Part shown: positions 6,524 through 7,626 of the stretch, in pieces
Numbering within the stretch: position 1 is the stretch's first letter
Layout: each line of letters opens with the position of its first letter
NCBI GenBank assembly: GCA_023390215.1
Contig: JAEWDG010000058.1
Coordinates: 1-7,626 of the forward strand
Reading direction: 5' to 3'
Source: Bacteroidota bacterium
GTDB lineage: Bacteria; Bacteroidota; Bacteroidia; Chitinophagales; Chitinophagaceae
DNA length: 7,626 nucleotides
Notes under the pieces: model-generated
The model's input: only the letters and a program-made list of their open reading frames with translations
What the model was told of the DNA's origin: nothing
Databases searched by the model: none
Position numbers and translations under genes: made by a program

Positions 6524-7626
6524 TTGGCAGCTCGGCTTTGCCTGCTTTACGCGTCGTTGTTTGTTGCTGTTTTATCAAGATCCCAGCAAATTTTACCTAA
6601 TCCCCCCAGCGGTTCTGCTGATTCAGGCTTTGTTTGGAAAATAAAGGATATTGAAGTCTCAGGGAATAAAAAGACAAAGACTTATATCATACTCCGTGAA
6701 ATGCAGATTAAATCCGGCGACACCATTGGGAGTATGCGTTTACTCGATCAGCTCGCCGTATCCAGATCACTGGTGTATAACCTTAATTTGTTTTCGGAAG
6801 TTAAAATCGAACCTGTTTTCGGAGACTCAGCCAATCTTCGTCTTAAGGTAACCGTTAGGGAGCGCTGGTACATCTATCCGACGCCGCAGTTTCAGCTTGT
6901 AGACCGCAATTTCAATGAATGGCTGAAGGTTTACAATGCCGATTTTAACCGCGTAGTGTATGGTGCCAAACTCGTTCATTACAATTTCTCAGGGCGCGGC
7001 GACCAGTTGAAGATATTTGCCCTGAATGGGTACCTGCGAAATTTTTCTTTTTCATACAGCACACCATACAGTAACCCCGGCCTCACCGAAGGTTACCGTG
7101 TGAGCGCAGGCTTTACTCAGAACAGGGAAATTTCTTACAAAACCAGTTATAACAATAAACTTTTACAATTTAAAAAAGATGGCTTTGTGCGAAACAGTTT
7201 CGCGGCAGGGCTTGGTTACAGCAGAAGAAGAGGGTTTTTCAAAAAAACAAGTTATGCCCTGAGCTATAATTATATCGACGTTAGCGACAGTGTCCTCAAT
7301 TCCCGCTACAATCCAAATTATTTTAATGACCATAAATCGTATCAGTCTTTCTTTGACCTGTCGGTTGCCTATCAATATCTCAAAGCAGATAACATCAATT
7401 ATCCACTCGACGCTTTTGCTTACGGATTTGCACTTGCAAAGAGAGGCTTCAAATGGAAAGGTGGATTAAATATGCTGAGCGCAGATGCCACGTTTAATTA
7501 TTACAAACCTCTTATCGCAAGTTTCAAACTGTATCATGCTGTTCAGTTATATGGTCGGCTTAAATTGCCCTTTGATCAACCTTACTATAATCAAAGAAAT
7601 CTTGGATATGGTGATCTCTATTTAAG
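6524..7626 (+). CDS. Omp85/BamA-TamA family outer-membrane protein with one POTRA domain (3' end outside window)
   Basis: The frame is open from the CBS stop (6476-6478) to the window end; 367 residues are visible from a proposed TTG start at 6524. That start gives a short signal peptide: AAR, hydrophobic LCLLYASLFVAVL, then SRS before QQ. No ATG exists in any frame between 6479 and 6700, and the first in-frame ATG (6701) would remove the signal and the first half of the POTRA domain. In-frame CTG 6497 is an alternative giving a longer basic lead. A single POTRA domain spans about 39-114 (IKDIEVSGNKKTKTYIILRE ... NLFSEVKIEP ... LRLKVTVRERW). Then WYIYPTPQFQL opens a stretch rich in alternating aromatic residues, typical of beta-barrel strands. 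True BamA has five POTRA domains, so this is a TamA-like or other Omp85 member that may insert proteins into, or move them across, the outer membrane; its client is unknown. Confidence 0.82.
   Translation, partial: MAARLCLLYASLFVAVLSRSQQILPNPPSGSADSGFVWKIKDIEVSGNKKTKTYIILREMQIKSGDTIGSMRLLDQLAVSRSLVYNLNLFSEVKIEPVFGDSANLRLKVTVRERWYIYPTPQFQLVDRNFNEWLKVYNADFNRVVYGAKLVHYNFSGRGDQLKIFALNGYLRNFSFSYSTPYSNPGLTEGYRVSAGFTQNREISYKTSYNNKLLQFKKDGFVRNSFAAGLGYSRRRGFFKKTSYALSYNYIDVSDSVLNSRYNPNYFNDHKSYQSFFDLSVAYQYLKADNINYPLDAFAYGFALAKRGFKWKGGLNMLSADATFNYYKPLIASFKLYHAVQLYGRLKLPFDQPYYNQRNLGYGDLYL

Noticed and set aside
6651..6851. A 66-codon + strand frame starting in the POTRA region
   Set aside because: Out of frame with the continuous Omp85 reading frame, which explains this stretch fully.

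Overview
The window reads as ordinary core chromosome of a member of the Bacteroidota, most likely Chitinophagales or a related order. The evidence is two gliding-motility family proteins found essentially only in that phylum (GldE-type and GldC-type), Bacteroidota-style MurA wording, start sites without clear Shine-Dalgarno sequences, and a TAnnTTTG-type -7 promoter element. All nine genes lie on the + strand, packed with gaps of -1 to 78 bases. There are no RNA genes, CRISPR arrays, insertion sequences or signs of recent transfer, and no stretch over 300 bases lacks a gene.

Layout. (1) 1-1133: the C-terminal part of murA (peptidoglycan precursor synthesis), then gmk (GMP kinase) 2 bases later. 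(2) 1163-4909: a tight run of gldE-like CNNM/CorC membrane protein, a degenerate GT4-type glycosyltransferase (1-base stop/start overlap), gldC, a GatB/YqeY-domain protein and a CvpA-family membrane protein. A -7-like promoter element sits at the stop codon of the glycosyltransferase and may give gldC its own start point. (3) 4988-7626: after the longest gap (78 bases) come an alpha/beta hydrolase, a CBS-pair protein with an ACT-like C-terminal part, and the 5' part of a single-POTRA Omp85-family outer-membrane protein that runs off the window.

How they fit together. Many of the products serve the envelope: cell wall synthesis (MurA), inner membrane (GldE-like, CvpA), possible glycan work (glycosyltransferase) and outer-membrane barrel (Omp85). 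The rest are housekeeping or of unknown role (Gmk, YqeY, hydrolase, CBS protein). I see no convincing undescribed multi-gene system. The points most worth a second look are the Omp85 gene, which has no ATG anywhere near its signal peptide; a near-identical CGGT(T)ACCGGAATC element ahead of both the hydrolase and the CBS gene; and the glycosyltransferase, whose donor-site motifs look eroded.
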